The position numbers and the translations under genes were made by a program. From positions 62,001-126,000 of the forward strand of contig NZ_JBGJZL010000002.1 of the NCBI RefSeq assembly GCF_042610375.1: 64,000 bases of DNA, given 5' to 3'. Positions 44,472 through 54,092 of this stretch are shown here, one piece after another (positions within the stretch are counted from its first letter, which is position 1; each line of letters starts with the position of its first letter). The stretch comes from CTSoil-075 sp042610375. GTDB lineage: Bacteria > Bacillota > Negativicutes > DSM-13327. A model generated the notes under the pieces. The model was not told where the DNA came from. It did not search any database and saw only the letters and a program-made list of their open reading frames with translations.

Positions 44472-45803
44472 TTGGATGCACGAGAAGTCGCTCTGAAAAT
44501 TATTAATGATGTAACTCAGAATCAAGCCTATGCGAATATCGCACTTGCTAGAGAAATAAATCGGCAAAAACTGTCTGAACAAGATCGACGTTTCATTACA
44601 GAATTAGTTTATGGAACCATTAAGGCGGGGGCTACTTTAGATTGGATGATCGGTCACTATATTAATAGACCCGTAGATAAAATAGCACCTGTTATTTTGA
44701 ATATTTTACGTATGGGTATGTATCAGATGTTCTTTTTGTCTAAGGTACCTGTGTCTGCAGCGTGTAATCAAGCTGTAGAATTGACGAAAAAATATGGACA
44801 TATTGGTACTGTTAAATTTGTGAACGCTGTTTTACGAAATGCTGGTCGGACTCCTGAAAAAATAGTATATCCAGATAAAGAAAAGAATATGGCGCGATTC
44901 TTAGCTTTAACTTATTTTCATCCTGAGTGGTTAGTAAAGCGTTGGTTAAAACGATTGGGAGCTGAGGCAACAGAAGATTTATGCCGAATTAATAATTTGA
45001 CGCCTCCTCTTTGCTTACGTACCAATACTTTAAAAAATACTCGGGAAGAGCTATTACTCATTTTAGAGAGTGAAGGCGTAGTGGCTGAACCTTCAAGATG
45101 GACTCCTGAAGGAATCATTTGTCATAGCTCTCCAGCTCTTATTACCTTGAAATCATTACGTGAAGGATTATTTCAAATCCAAGATGAAAGTTCGATGTTA
45201 GTTGCTCATGTTCTTGATCCTCAGCCTGGTGAATTCATTATTGATACCTGTGCTGCACCAGGGGGGAAAAGCACTCATATTGGGGCATTGATGCAAAATA
45301 AAGGACGCATATTATCTGGTGATATTCATGAGCATAAGTTGGTTATTACGCGAGAAAACGCTGAACGTTTAGGGATCAACATTATTGAAGCTAAGGTTTT
45401 GGATGCGACAACCATTGGTAAACAATATTTTGCACAGGCTGATCGAGTACTTGTCGATGCCCCTTGTTCTGGTCTTGGCGTATTGCGGCGTAAGGCTGAT
45501 TCACGCTGGCGCAAAGAAGAATCTATGTTACAAGAACTCCCAAAACTGCAGAAGACAATTTTACATAGTGCTGCTGATTGTGTCAAAGTAGGCGGTGTGT
45601 TAGTCTATAGTACTTGTACAACAGAACCTGAAGAAAACCAAGCTGTTGTTGAAAGTTTCCTGAAGGAACGATCGGAGTTTATATTGGAAAAGACGGGGAA
45701 TTTTTTACCTGTTACCGGTCATGATGCTGATATGGTTCAGTTGTGGCCTCATATTGATGAAGTAGATGGTTTCTTCATAGCACGATTAACGCGAGTGAGA
45801 TAG
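44472..45803 (+). CDS. rsmB: 16S rRNA m5C967 methyltransferase RsmB
   Basis: This is a protein of about 443 residues. It has an N-terminal NusB-like RNA-binding domain (about 1-135) and a methyltransferase domain with the SAM loop DTCAAPGGKSTHIGALM. The two catalytic cysteines lie in VDAPCSGLGVLRR and VYSTCTTEPEENQAVVE. The start is uncertain. TTG 44472 has AAGGTG five bases upstream and fits family length; a GTG at 44430 has no clear site. It lies between DUF116 and rlmN. Confidence 0.95.
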   Translation: MDAREVALKIINDVTQNQAYANIALAREINRQKLSEQDRRFITELVYGTIKAGATLDWMIGHYINRPVDKIAPVILNILRMGMYQMFFLSKVPVSAACNQAVELTKKYGHIGTVKFVNAVLRNAGRTPEKIVYPDKEKNMARFLALTYFHPEWLVKRWLKRLGAEATEDLCRINNLTPPLCLRTNTLKNTREELLLILESEGVVAEPSRWTPEGIICHSSPALITLKSLREGLFQIQDESSMLVAHVLDPQPGEFIIDTCAAPGGKSTHIGALMQNKGRILSGDIHEHKLVITRENAERLGINIIEAKVLDATTIGKQYFAQADRVLVDAPCSGLGVLRRKADSRWRKEESMLQELPKLQKTILHSAADCVKVGGVLVYSTCTTEPEENQAVVESFLKERSEFILEKTGNFLPVTGHDADMVQLWPHIDEVDGFFIARLTRVR

Positions 45804-45812
45804 GTGATAGGT

Positions 45813-46880
45813 ATGAAAATTAATATTTTTGGTATGTTTGTTGAGGAAATAGGGGAAGCCATTGGGCCCTATGGTTTGCCTAAATTTCGTGCTGCACAAA
45901 TTGCAAAATGGATTTATCAGCATGGTATTGATGATTTTGAAAATATGACTAATTTGTCGAAAGATCATCGTAAATTGCTCATGGAGCACTTTGTTATTCA
46001 TAGAGTGTCAACCCAAGCTGTTCAGCAGTCTGCTGATGGTAAGACGAGTAAATATTTATTAAGATTTCATGATGGCATGGCTGTAGAAACGGTATTGATG
46101 AGGCAAACTTATGGAAATAGTGTCTGTGTATCCACGCAAGTTGGATGTGCGATGGGTTGCGTATTTTGTGCTTCAACCTTAAATGGCGTTACCAGAAATC
46201 TAACAGGTGGCGAAATTTTAGCTCAAGTTTTATATGTGAATCAACTGTTGCAGCAAGAAGAGCAACATGTAAATACCATTGTAATTATGGGAGCTGGAGA
46301 ACCTCTCGCAAATTATGAAAATGTATTAAAATTTATACGTTTATGTCATGCAGATTATTGCTTAAATCTAAGTTATCGCAGTATTACTATATCGACATCT
46401 GGCTTGGTACCGGAAATTGATCAATTAGCGAATGAAGGTTTACCAGTCACTTTGTCTATTTCATTACATGCGCCTAATAACGAAATTCGTTCACAGCTGA
46501 TGCCGATTAATAATCGTTATCCACTTGTTGAAGTGCTAGCGGCAGCCAACCGTTATGCACAGCAAACAGGGCGGCAAGTTACATATGAATATGTACTCAT
46601 CGCCGATGTCAATGACCAAGCTCATCATGCTAAACAATTGGCAGGACTCATGAGAGGGCGATTGGCAAATGTGAATTTAATTCCTGTTAATTCCGTACTT
46701 GAGCGGGGATTATTGCGTCCAAGCAATAAACAGGTGCAATTATTTGAACAAATTCTTCTTGAACGAAAAATCAATGTGACAGTGCGACGTGAAATGGGTA
46801 CAGATATATTGGCTGCTTGCGGGCAGTTGCGGCACAAAAATTTAACAGAAGCAAAAGTGATAGAAGCAAGTGATCTTTAG
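45813..46880 (+). CDS. rlmN: 23S rRNA/tRNA A2503 methyltransferase RlmN
   Basis: This is a 355-residue radical SAM methyltransferase with Cys112, Cys116 and Cys119 in GCAMGCVFCAST. It also has GVTRNLTGGEILAQVL, VIMGAGEPLANYENVLKF and SISLHAPNNEIRSQLMPINN. A conserved C-terminal cysteine in DILAACGQLR accepts the methyl group. It methylates 23S rRNA A2503 and some tRNAs. ATG 45813 has AGGTGATAGGT upstream. A very long hairpin follows. Confidence 0.97.
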   Translation: MKINIFGMFVEEIGEAIGPYGLPKFRAAQIAKWIYQHGIDDFENMTNLSKDHRKLLMEHFVIHRVSTQAVQQSADGKTSKYLLRFHDGMAVETVLMRQTYGNSVCVSTQVGCAMGCVFCASTLNGVTRNLTGGEILAQVLYVNQLLQQEEQHVNTIVIMGAGEPLANYENVLKFIRLCHADYCLNLSYRSITISTSGLVPEIDQLANEGLPVTLSISLHAPNNEIRSQLMPINNRYPLVEVLAAANRYAQQTGRQVTYEYVLIADVNDQAHHAKQLAGLMRGRLANVNLIPVNSVLERGLLRPSNKQVQLFEQILLERKINVTVRREMGTDILAACGQLRHKNLTEAKVIEASDL

Positions 46881-46902
46881 CAAGAAAAATTGATGTTTAT
46901 CC

Positions 46903-46950
46903 ATAGAGTCTAAGATGGGGTGGCAAGTGCCACCCCATCTTAGACTCTAT
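46903..46950. terminator. Very long perfect inverted repeat between convergent genes
   Basis: Two arms of 23 bases, the left beginning ATAGAGTCTAAGATGGGG, are perfectly complementary around a two-base centre. It lies between rlmN and the convergent pyridoxamine-oxidase-like gene and touches that gene's stop codon. The plus side is followed by TAATTTTCTT, a weak U-run. It is most likely a bidirectional terminator or transcript-end stabiliser. Confidence 0.75.
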
Positions 46951-47333
46951 TAATTTTCTTCTCCAGCGCCGACTAAGGGTAATACTTTATCTACACGAAA
47001 GGATACTAAATATAGATTTTCATCCGTTTTACACCCATCTTTCTTACAGTGACGGCGTAAAGAAAACAACAATTCTGTATTTTTTTCCTCTTTTTCTTTA
47101 GTAAGATAGATCCGTTTACCAGTCATTGTACCAGCTTCAATAAATAAGAAACAAGCATGTGGATTCACTTCAATATTTTTATGAGTTTTACGTTCACGCA
47201 TAATAAAAGAGAGCAGACCGTCCTCTATCGTGTGGGGAGTGCCATAGACAGCAGCATTGACGACTCCATCATCATCAGCAGTCGATAATACGCCAGTACC
47301 TTTTACAGATGCAAAATATTCTTTAAAGTTCAT
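46950..47333 (-). CDS. Pyridoxamine 5'-phosphate oxidase-like flavoprotein
   Basis: This is a 127-residue split-barrel protein of the PNPOx-like group. It starts MNFKEYFASVKGTGVLSTAD, then VVNAAVYGTPHTIEDGLLSF, MRERKTHKNIEVNPHACFLF and ends VLPLVGAGEEN. Members bind FMN, F420 or haem; the substrate is unknown. A pair of cysteines in HCKKDGCKTD is noticeable. A perfect AGGAGG precedes the ATG. It is a single minus-strand gene. Confidence 0.88.
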   Translation of the reverse strand: MNFKEYFASVKGTGVLSTADDDGVVNAAVYGTPHTIEDGLLSFIMRERKTHKNIEVNPHACFLFIEAGTMTGKRIYLTKEKEEKNTELLFSLRRHCKKDGCKTDENLYLVSFRVDKVLPLVGAGEEN

Positions 47334-47541
47334 AATTAGTCCTCCTATAATGATTTGTTATGATGTTTATATTCCTGATTATTTTTACTAAAACCTTCTT
47401 CACCAAATAGAAATTAAAAATATATTTAATAAATAAAATTTGGGATTATTTAGAGTTGATTATTATAGCATATTAATCCTGTATTTTGACTATGCTGGGA
47501 ATATAACGTATAATATAATATATTAATTTATTGGTGAGGTA

Positions 47542-48312
47542 ATGGCCGTGAAGTTTGTACGAAGTTTGGAAAATATATTTGAGAAATATATTGAAGGTTT
47601 TTTTAATAATAAATTTTCGAGTGGTTTACAACCTGTAGAGATTGCCAAACAGTTGGTTCGGCAAATGGATGATGAGCGAACTGTTGGTATTTCCCAAATT
47701 TATGTACCAAACTCTTATATGGTTTACTTAAATAAGGCTGATTATGAGCGCATTGGATCTTATAGTCAGTCTATTTGCAAAGAACTTTCTATTTATTTAG
47801 TTGAGCAAGCGAAAAGTCGAAAATACACTATGAGTGGCATACCATTTGTAGAAATTTATCAGGATGATAGTGTTGGTAAGGGGAAATTTCGCATTCTGAG
47901 TACCTTTAGCGAACCTCTTATTGAGGAAACTGATGGCTTAGGTATTCAAGTAGACTGCCAGGAAGTATCTGATACTCGTATTTTTGATAAAATTGACTGT
48001 GATTTTCTCAAGAAGGCTGATCTAGTTGGGATATTAATGGTGGTAGAAGGGCCAGATATGGGGCTGGAAGTTAATATGGGGATTCACCGTATTAATATTG
48101 GTCGACGTGCGAGCAATGAATTACCTTTGACAGATATGAATACTTCTCGTTTGCAAGCTTATGTAGTATATGAAGAAAATCATCATGTAATTTATGATGC
48201 CAAAAGTCTAAATGGTACATATGTCAATAGCCATCGTATTATGCGTAAGGAGTTAGAGGTCGGTGATCGCATCAAAATAGGTAATACAGTTATTTTGTAT
48301 GAGGTGAATTAA
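47542..48312 (+). CDS. DUF3662 and FHA domain protein (FhaA-like)
   Basis: This 256-residue protein has an N-terminal DUF3662 domain (about 1-120: SLENIFEKYIEGFFNNKFSS, LQPVEIAKQLVRQM, YVPNSYMVYLNKADY). A C-terminal FHA domain (about 165-255) contains NIGRRASNELPLTDMNTSRL and SLNGTYVNSHRI. It should bind phosphothreonine made by the PASTA kinase of this operon, as FhaA does in actinobacteria. GTG 47548 is an alternative start. It is the first gene of the phosphorylation and cell-wall cluster. Confidence 0.92.
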   Translation: MAVKFVRSLENIFEKYIEGFFNNKFSSGLQPVEIAKQLVRQMDDERTVGISQIYVPNSYMVYLNKADYERIGSYSQSICKELSIYLVEQAKSRKYTMSGIPFVEIYQDDSVGKGKFRILSTFSEPLIEETDGLGIQVDCQEVSDTRIFDKIDCDFLKKADLVGILMVVEGPDMGLEVNMGIHRINIGRRASNELPLTDMNTSRLQAYVVYEENHHVIYDAKSLNGTYVNSHRIMRKELEVGDRIKIGNTVILYEVN

Positions 48313-48313
48313 A

Positions 48314-48781
48314 TTGCCTAATAAAGCATTGGTCTTTAATTTAATTGGTATTGTGTTGCAATATAGTTTACTGATTTTAATTTATTATTTTTTATTTAGA
48401 GTCATTAATCTTATCGTGAAAGATGTAAGAACACCAGAAAATCGTACTTCTGTAAAGCCTAAAAGCAGTACTCGAACACATGATGATAGAGGTAAGCTAG
48501 TAGTGATTGATCGTGGCCAGGTTCAATTAGAAAGGGATCAATTTATTATGGGCGGTACACTATCGATTGGGCGCAGTGAGCATAATGAAATTTTTGTTGA
48601 TGATGCCTTTGTGTCCTATGAACATGCTATTATTAATAAAAATAAGCAGGGATATTGGCTGACGGATCTGAATAGTACAAATAAAACCTATTTAAATAAT
48701 CAGCCTGTGAATATAGAAACTTTGTTAAAAAATGGTGATTTAATTAAAATTGGAGCGGTAACATTTCGCTTCGAGGGGTGA
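48314..48781 (+). CDS. Membrane-anchored FHA domain protein (FhaB-like)
   Basis: This 155-residue protein has one N-terminal membrane helix (about 5-30: LVFNLIGIVLQYSLLILIYY) and a C-terminal FHA domain (about 65-155) with LSIGRSEHNEIFVDDAFVS and TDLNSTNKTYLNNQPV. The TTG start lies eight bases after GAGGTG. It probably recruits phosphorylated partners to the membrane. Its stop overlaps the start region of the phosphatase gene. Confidence 0.92.
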   Translation: MPNKALVFNLIGIVLQYSLLILIYYFLFRVINLIVKDVRTPENRTSVKPKSSTRTHDDRGKLVVIDRGQVQLERDQFIMGGTLSIGRSEHNEIFVDDAFVSYEHAIINKNKQGYWLTDLNSTNKTYLNNQPVNIETLLKNGDLIKIGAVTFRFEG

Positions 48782-48789
48782 GGGATATT

Positions 48790-49509
48790 GTGCTGGTACA
48801 TGTAATGTCTGATATTGGACTAGTTAGAGCAACGAATGAAGATAGTTATATTTGTGAACCACCGCATTTATTTGTTGTGGCTGACGGAATGGGAGGACAT
48901 TTGGCTGGTGAGATTGCTAGTAAACTAGCAGTTACGACCATCAGTCGTTATATCAAAGAAAATGATGGTAAATTCAAGGATGAAGAACTGCTTAGACAGG
49001 CTATGACTCAAGCTAATACATCAGTTTATCAATTATCACTTTCTAAAGAAGAATTTAATGGCATGGGTACGACTGTAACAGCAGTTTATATGGAAAATAA
49101 TAAGATTTTTTGGGGACATGTTGGCGATAGTCGTATTTATTTATTGCGCAATGGAGAGTTTAGTCAAATCACAAATGATCATTCTTTAGTTTGGGAGTTA
49201 GTGCAAAGCGGTAATATAACAAAAGAAGAAGCAAAAATTCATCCCAAGAGAAATATGCTGACTCGTGCAGTTGGTACAAGTTGTCTGATTAAGATCGACA
49301 CAGGTGTTATTGCACTCGAATCAGAAGATATTATTCTAATGTGCACTGATGGTCTAACCAATATGGTAAGTCATCAGGATATTTATAACCTACTTAAAAA
49401 TAGTCAAGATGATTTAGAATGTATCACCAATCAGCTAGTTGTTAATGCTAAAAATGCTGGTGGTTCAGATAATATTACAGTGATTTTACTTAAAAATGGG
49501 GATGCGTAA
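48790..49509 (+). CDS. prpC: PP2C-type Ser/Thr phosphatase (Stp/PrpC)
   Basis: This is a protein of about 239 residues with the metal-binding motifs of bacterial PP2C. These are RATNEDSY, VVADGMGGHLAGEIAS, GHVGDSRIYLLRNG, ITNDHSLVWELVQSG, RAVGT and LMCTDGLTNMV, ending with GGSDNITVILLK. It reverses phosphorylation by the kinase at 52.2 kb. GTG 48790 with AGGG upstream is preferred; a GTG at 48778 overlapping the FHA stop is possible. Confidence 0.95.
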   Translation: MLVHVMSDIGLVRATNEDSYICEPPHLFVVADGMGGHLAGEIASKLAVTTISRYIKENDGKFKDEELLRQAMTQANTSVYQLSLSKEEFNGMGTTVTAVYMENNKIFWGHVGDSRIYLLRNGEFSQITNDHSLVWELVQSGNITKEEAKIHPKRNMLTRAVGTSCLIKIDTGVIALESEDIILMCTDGLTNMVSHQDIYNLLKNSQDDLECITNQLVVNAKNAGGSDNITVILLKNGDA

Positions 49510-49512
49510 AAG

Positions 49513-50778
49513 ATGACTAGCATACGGCACTCTGAGCGTAGATTGCTCTTAATTGCTGGTGTAATTATGTTAAATGGTATCTTAGCAGTTAGTTTCACAC
49601 AAGGTAGTCTTGATTATGGTGTTATTGGTGCTACTTGCGGGCTGATGCTTGGTTTTATGTTAGTGAATGCGGTGCTGTATAAAGCTGGACATGGTGGTGA
49701 TCCTATCTTTTTACCCTTAGCGGCATTACTAACGGGAATTGGATTAACTATGATTCTTCGACTTAAACCCGATTTGTTCCTATTACAGGCGATGTGGGTG
49801 GGAATTGGGCTACTCATTTTTTTAGCATCAACATTTATTTCTCGAAGACTAGAAGAAGTGGCTAAATTCAAATATGTATGTGGTTTTATTGGTGTTGGTT
49901 TATTATTAATTGCTATTTTGTTTGGGGTAGATATTGGTGGGCATAAAAGTTGGGTTATTATTGGTCCCATTCGATTTCAACCGTCGGAATTTGCCAAGAT
50001 GTTTATTGTCTTGTTTTTAGCAGCGTATTTAAGTGAACGACGTGAATTACTGACCTTGGCCACTCGGCATTATGGACCTTTGGTATTGCCTCATCCTAGA
50101 TTTATTGCTCCTCTTATTGCAGTATGGGGTATTGCGATGATGATGTTTATCTTGCAGCGCGATATGGGAGCAGCTTTATTATATTTCGGGATTGCGATTA
50201 TCATGACTTATATGGTAAGTGGGCGGTTTAGTTATGTAATTATTGGTTTATTGTTGTTTTTAATTGGTTCAGTTGTGTGTTATAAATTATACTCTCACAT
50301 TCAAACACGGGTAGATATATGGCTTAATCCATGGGTTGATCCGAATGGTGGAGCCTATCAAATTGTACAATCTTTGTTTGCTTTTGGTTCAGGCGGAATT
50401 ATAGGCAGTGGTCTTACCTATGGTTTTCCGAATATGATTCCTGAAGTTCATACAGATTTTATTTTTGCAGCGATTGGAGAAGAAATGGGACTGGTTGGAG
50501 CAGGTGGGATTATTATTTTATATATCATTATGGTGTATCGTGCTTTTCGCGTAGCCTTATTATCAACAATGTCATTCAGCATGCTCGTAGCTGGAGGGTT
50601 AGCAGTCTCTATGGGGTTACAGATTTTTTTGATTATTGGCGGGGTAACTAAATTTTTTCCCTTAACAGGCATTACATTGCCTTTCATCAGCTATGGTGGT
50701 AGTTCCATTGTTGCTAATTTCATTTTACTAGGTATGCTATTTTCCATATCGGAAGTGAGATCATATCATGCGAAATGA
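49513..50778 (+). CDS. FtsW/RodA/SpoVE family glycosyltransferase
   Basis: This is a 421-residue SEDS protein with about ten membrane segments. It polymerises lipid II with a partner PBP. Motifs are GHKSWVIIGPIRFQPSEFAK, LQRDMGAALLYFGI, GGAYQIVQSLFAFGSGGIIG, HTDFIFAAIGEEMG and LTGITLPFISYGGSSIVANF. It overlaps the following PBP gene by 11 bases, so the two form a SEDS-PBP pair. FtsW, RodA and SpoVE cannot be separated by eye. Confidence 0.95.
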   Translation: MTSIRHSERRLLLIAGVIMLNGILAVSFTQGSLDYGVIGATCGLMLGFMLVNAVLYKAGHGGDPIFLPLAALLTGIGLTMILRLKPDLFLLQAMWVGIGLLIFLASTFISRRLEEVAKFKYVCGFIGVGLLLIAILFGVDIGGHKSWVIIGPIRFQPSEFAKMFIVLFLAAYLSERRELLTLATRHYGPLVLPHPRFIAPLIAVWGIAMMMFILQRDMGAALLYFGIAIIMTYMVSGRFSYVIIGLLLFLIGSVVCYKLYSHIQTRVDIWLNPWVDPNGGAYQIVQSLFAFGSGGIIGSGLTYGFPNMIPEVHTDFIFAAIGEEMGLVGAGGIIILYIIMVYRAFRVALLSTMSFSMLVAGGLAVSMGLQIFLIIGGVTKFFPLTGITLPFISYGGSSIVANFILLGMLFSISEVRSYHAK

Positions 50779-52180
50779 CATAGGAGAGATTAGAAAAAAT
50801 ATTCAGAACGTAACCTTCGCTTTACTCGGCCTACTGGCGATTTTATTTATCTATTTATCCTATATACAAGTTGTTGAACAGGATTTTTTGGTCACTCATC
50901 CATTGAATCGTCGTAATGCTGCTGGAAATCGTAATCTTCAGTATGGTATGATTCTTGATAAAAATGGCGAAAAATTAGCTTACAGTGAGAAAAAAGGGAA
51001 TAGTTTTACACGCACATATCCATATGCAGCCATTACAGCTCCTTTGGTGGGGTATGATAGCGCTAAATATGGTAAAGCGGGCCTTGAAAGTACATATAAC
51101 AGTTATTTGACGGGAATGAATAATCAACTCCGTCATTTAGGTGCTATCAGTCACTTGTGGTCAAATCAGACTGGTAATAATGTAGTACTGACCTTAGATG
51201 CTAAACTGCAGGAAGCAGCTTATCGAGCACTCGGTGAGCATCGAGGAGCAGTTGTCGTTATGTCGCCCCGGACGGGTGCTATCTTAGCGATGGTGAGTAA
51301 ACCTAGCTTTAATCCCAACATATTGGAACAAAAATGGGAAAGTATTTCAACTGCTGATAATAGTCCTCTGCTTAACCGTGCTGTTCAAGGTTTGTATCCA
51401 CCAGGATCAATTATAAAGGTGATGATGGCCGATGCAGCATTATCAGAAAAAATTACGGATATGAATAAGACAATTCGTTGTGAAGGTATATTACAGGTGC
51501 CTCCCGACTATGTTTTGGAAGAGAGTGGTCATAAAGCACATGGTAATCTTAATTTAGAAGAAGCCTTAACTGTTTCCTGCAATGTAACATTTGGTACTTT
51601 GGCATTGGAGTTAGGTGGCAAGAGGATGGCTAAGACTTTTGATCGATATGGTTTTAAACGTCCGATTGGACCTGATTTACAAGAAGTTCAATCTCACTTG
51701 CCTGATTTTAATTCACTTGGCAACGGCGATTTGGCCCAAACAGGCATTGGTCAAGGCAGTTTATTAGTGACCCCATTACGGATGGCGATGCTTGTGAGTA
51801 CATTCGCTAATAAAGGAATTATTATGAAACCATATATTGTTGATAAAATAACTGACTCTGATGGTAATTCCATAAAAGAATTTATGCCTGAAGAGTGGTT
51901 GACTCCAACAACTTCTCAATTAGCTAGTGCAATTAATAAAATGATGGTAACAGTCGTAAATGAAGGTACAGGTAGTGGAGCTCACTTGTCGGGGGTAAAG
52001 GTGGCGGGTAAGACCGGCACGGCAGAGAATCCTCATGGTGATTCTCATGCCTGGTTTATTGGATTTGCACCAGCTGATAATCCAGAGGTTGTTATAGCGG
52101 TTATTGTTGAAAATGCTGGTGCAGGTGGTAGTATAGCAGCACCCATTGCGGGACAAATTTTAGCAAAGGCATTACATTAA
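50768..52180 (+). CDS. pbpA: Class B penicillin-binding protein
   Basis: This is a 470-residue transpeptidase with one N-terminal membrane helix (about 15-37). The active-site serine is Ser214 in PPGSIIK, with SCN (in LTVSCNVTFGTL) and KTGTAENPHG completing the set. It lacks a long N-terminal dimerisation domain, as PbpA partners of FtsW/RodA in actinobacteria and clostridia often do. It crosslinks the glycan made by the overlapping SEDS gene. No PASTA domains are present. Confidence 0.95.
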   Translation: MRNDIGEIRKNIQNVTFALLGLLAILFIYLSYIQVVEQDFLVTHPLNRRNAAGNRNLQYGMILDKNGEKLAYSEKKGNSFTRTYPYAAITAPLVGYDSAKYGKAGLESTYNSYLTGMNNQLRHLGAISHLWSNQTGNNVVLTLDAKLQEAAYRALGEHRGAVVVMSPRTGAILAMVSKPSFNPNILEQKWESISTADNSPLLNRAVQGLYPPGSIIKVMMADAALSEKITDMNKTIRCEGILQVPPDYVLEESGHKAHGNLNLEEALTVSCNVTFGTLALELGGKRMAKTFDRYGFKRPIGPDLQEVQSHLPDFNSLGNGDLAQTGIGQGSLLVTPLRMAMLVSTFANKGIIMKPYIVDKITDSDGNSIKEFMPEEWLTPTTSQLASAINKMMVTVVNEGTGSGAHLSGVKVAGKTGTAENPHGDSHAWFIGFAPADNPEVVIAVIVENAGAGGSIAAPIAGQILAKALH

Positions 52181-52199
52181 AGGGGGGGTGATCGTTTAC

Positions 52200-54080
52200 A
52201 TGATTAATCGAACACTTGATAAGAGATACACTATTTTGGAACATATTGGCGGCGGAGGTATGGCTGACGTTTATCGAGCACATGATAAATTGTTAGAACG
52301 TTCTGTTGCTGTAAAAGTTTTGCGTTCACAATTTGCAAATGATGAACAATTCGTTGCTCGTTTTCGTCGTGAAGCTCAAGCGGCAGCCCGGTTATCTCAT
52401 CATAATATTGTAAATATGTATGATGTTGGTCAAGATGGAGATGTACATTATATTGTCATGGAATATATATCTGGTGAGACTCTTAAGGAACGTATTTTGC
52501 GAGAGCCATTGCCAATCGAGAATGCAGTACGGATCGCTGCCGATATTGCGGAAGCATTAGAACATGCGCATCAAAATAATTTGGTACATTGTGATATAAA
52601 ACCCCATAATATTCTGATGACCCGTGCTGGGCGTATTAAAGTGACTGATTTTGGTATAGCGAGAGCTGTTAGTTCAGCAACACTACACCATACGGGTACC
52701 ATCATTGGATCCGTACATTATTTTTCACCAGAGCAAGCTAAAGGGAGCGCAGTAGGCGCTAAATCTGATATTTATTCATTAGGTGTTGTATTATATGAAA
52801 TGTTAACAGGTGTATTGCCTTTTAATGGTGAAACGCCAATTAGTATTGCATTGCAACATTTACAAGAAGAGCCACGTCCCATGCGAGAAATCAAGCCAGA
52901 TATTCCACCATTATTAGAAGCTATTGTTCTTAAAGCAATGGCTAAAGACGTTGCTCATCGCTTTAATGATATTAGTGAAATGATTGCTGATTTAAAGTCA
53001 GTACAAAATTACCTTCGTGATGACAATACTCATTTGTTGTCTCGAAGTGATTTTCCAACTCAAATATTGCCACGTCTTGATGAAAGTGTCATTAACTCAA
53101 CCGCTAAACCAACTGTTTCAGAACAAAGTAATAACCAATTATCTAAAAGTTATAAACCAAAAGGTTGGGTATGGGGGTTATTAGTACTTTTACTCGTTGG
53201 TTTTATAATAGGAGCATTTTTCTCTTTTGGTAAATTTTGGAGCAATAATGAAGTTGCCGTTAGCAGTGTAGTCGGTAAGCAAGTTGAAGTTGCTCGCAAT
53301 ATTTTAGCAAATCAAAATTTAAGGGTAAGTGAATCGGAAATATTTAGTGATAAAGTACCAGCAGGCTATATTATTTCTCAATATCCTGAGGCTGGCAGCG
53401 TTGTAAAAGAACAACGGATGATTGTTCTTGTTGTGAGTAAAGGTGGTGAGGTTGCCATCGTACCTGACCTTAAAGGATTAAATCGTCGAGATGCAGAACT
53501 TAAAATTAAAAATGCGGGACTTGTTGTTGGTCGAGTTGATGAACAATTTAATACAGATGTACCTGCTGATACCATTATTGCGCAGCAGCCTCGCCCACCG
53601 GTACAAGTCAATAAGAATACAGCTGTTGATCTTGTGATTAGTAAAGGCGCTGCTCCGCGTAAAATTTCTTTGCCTGATTTTAGAGGTACACCATTAAGTA
53701 CAGTGGGTACACAACTTGAAAGTTTAAAATTAAAACAAGGCAAAGTAACTGAGGAAGCCAATAGTAAATATTCACCAGGGACGATTATCGGACAAAATCC
53801 AGTAGCTGCTACAGAGGCATCAGAAGGTTTAGCTATAGATTTTACTGTCGCAAAAGCCGAAGTGAATACTGCAAAACGAGTCGCACTCGCTATCACCGTG
53901 CCTGAAGGAGCTGCTCGCCAAGCTGTGCAGATTATCGTGACAGACACGAATGGACGACGTGTTGTTTATGAGAATGTGCATAAACCTGGAGAAAAGATTG
54001 AAAAGGTGGTTGAAGGTAACGGGCAAGTTAGAGTACAAGTCTATAGTAATGGAATCTTATTACAAGAACAAACAATATAG
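52200..54080 (+). CDS. prkC: PASTA-domain Ser/Thr protein kinase
   Basis: This is a 626-residue kinase. The N-terminal kinase domain (about 10-270) contains GGGGMADVYRA, VAVKVLR, HCDIKPHNILM and DFGIARAVSSATLHHTGTI. A membrane helix lies at about 325-345. Three extracellular PASTA repeats follow (about 355-555), then a C-terminal region starting ITVPEGAARQ. PrkC senses muropeptides and controls germination and wall synthesis in Bacillus. ATG 52200 follows GGGGGGTG. It works with the PP2C and FHA genes upstream. Confidence 0.96.
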   Translation: MINRTLDKRYTILEHIGGGGMADVYRAHDKLLERSVAVKVLRSQFANDEQFVARFRREAQAAARLSHHNIVNMYDVGQDGDVHYIVMEYISGETLKERILREPLPIENAVRIAADIAEALEHAHQNNLVHCDIKPHNILMTRAGRIKVTDFGIARAVSSATLHHTGTIIGSVHYFSPEQAKGSAVGAKSDIYSLGVVLYEMLTGVLPFNGETPISIALQHLQEEPRPMREIKPDIPPLLEAIVLKAMAKDVAHRFNDISEMIADLKSVQNYLRDDNTHLLSRSDFPTQILPRLDESVINSTAKPTVSEQSNNQLSKSYKPKGWVWGLLVLLLVGFIIGAFFSFGKFWSNNEVAVSSVVGKQVEVARNILANQNLRVSESEIFSDKVPAGYIISQYPEAGSVVKEQRMIVLVVSKGGEVAIVPDLKGLNRRDAELKIKNAGLVVGRVDEQFNTDVPADTIIAQQPRPPVQVNKNTAVDLVISKGAAPRKISLPDFRGTPLSTVGTQLESLKLKQGKVTEEANSKYSPGTIIGQNPVAATEASEGLAIDFTVAKAEVNTAKRVALAITVPEGAARQAVQIIVTDTNGRRVVYENVHKPGEKIEKVVEGNGQVRVQVYSNGILLQEQTI

Positions 54081-54092
54081 CAGGAGGTACAA

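Noticed and set aside
46903..46950. Terminal inverted repeat of an insertion sequence
   Set aside because: The arms are adjacent with a two-base centre and there is no transposase between or near them.
53378..53947. 189-codon minus-strand frame under prkC
   Set aside because: It mirrors the PASTA-coding region, has no family likeness and no ribosome site; a shadow of a real gene.
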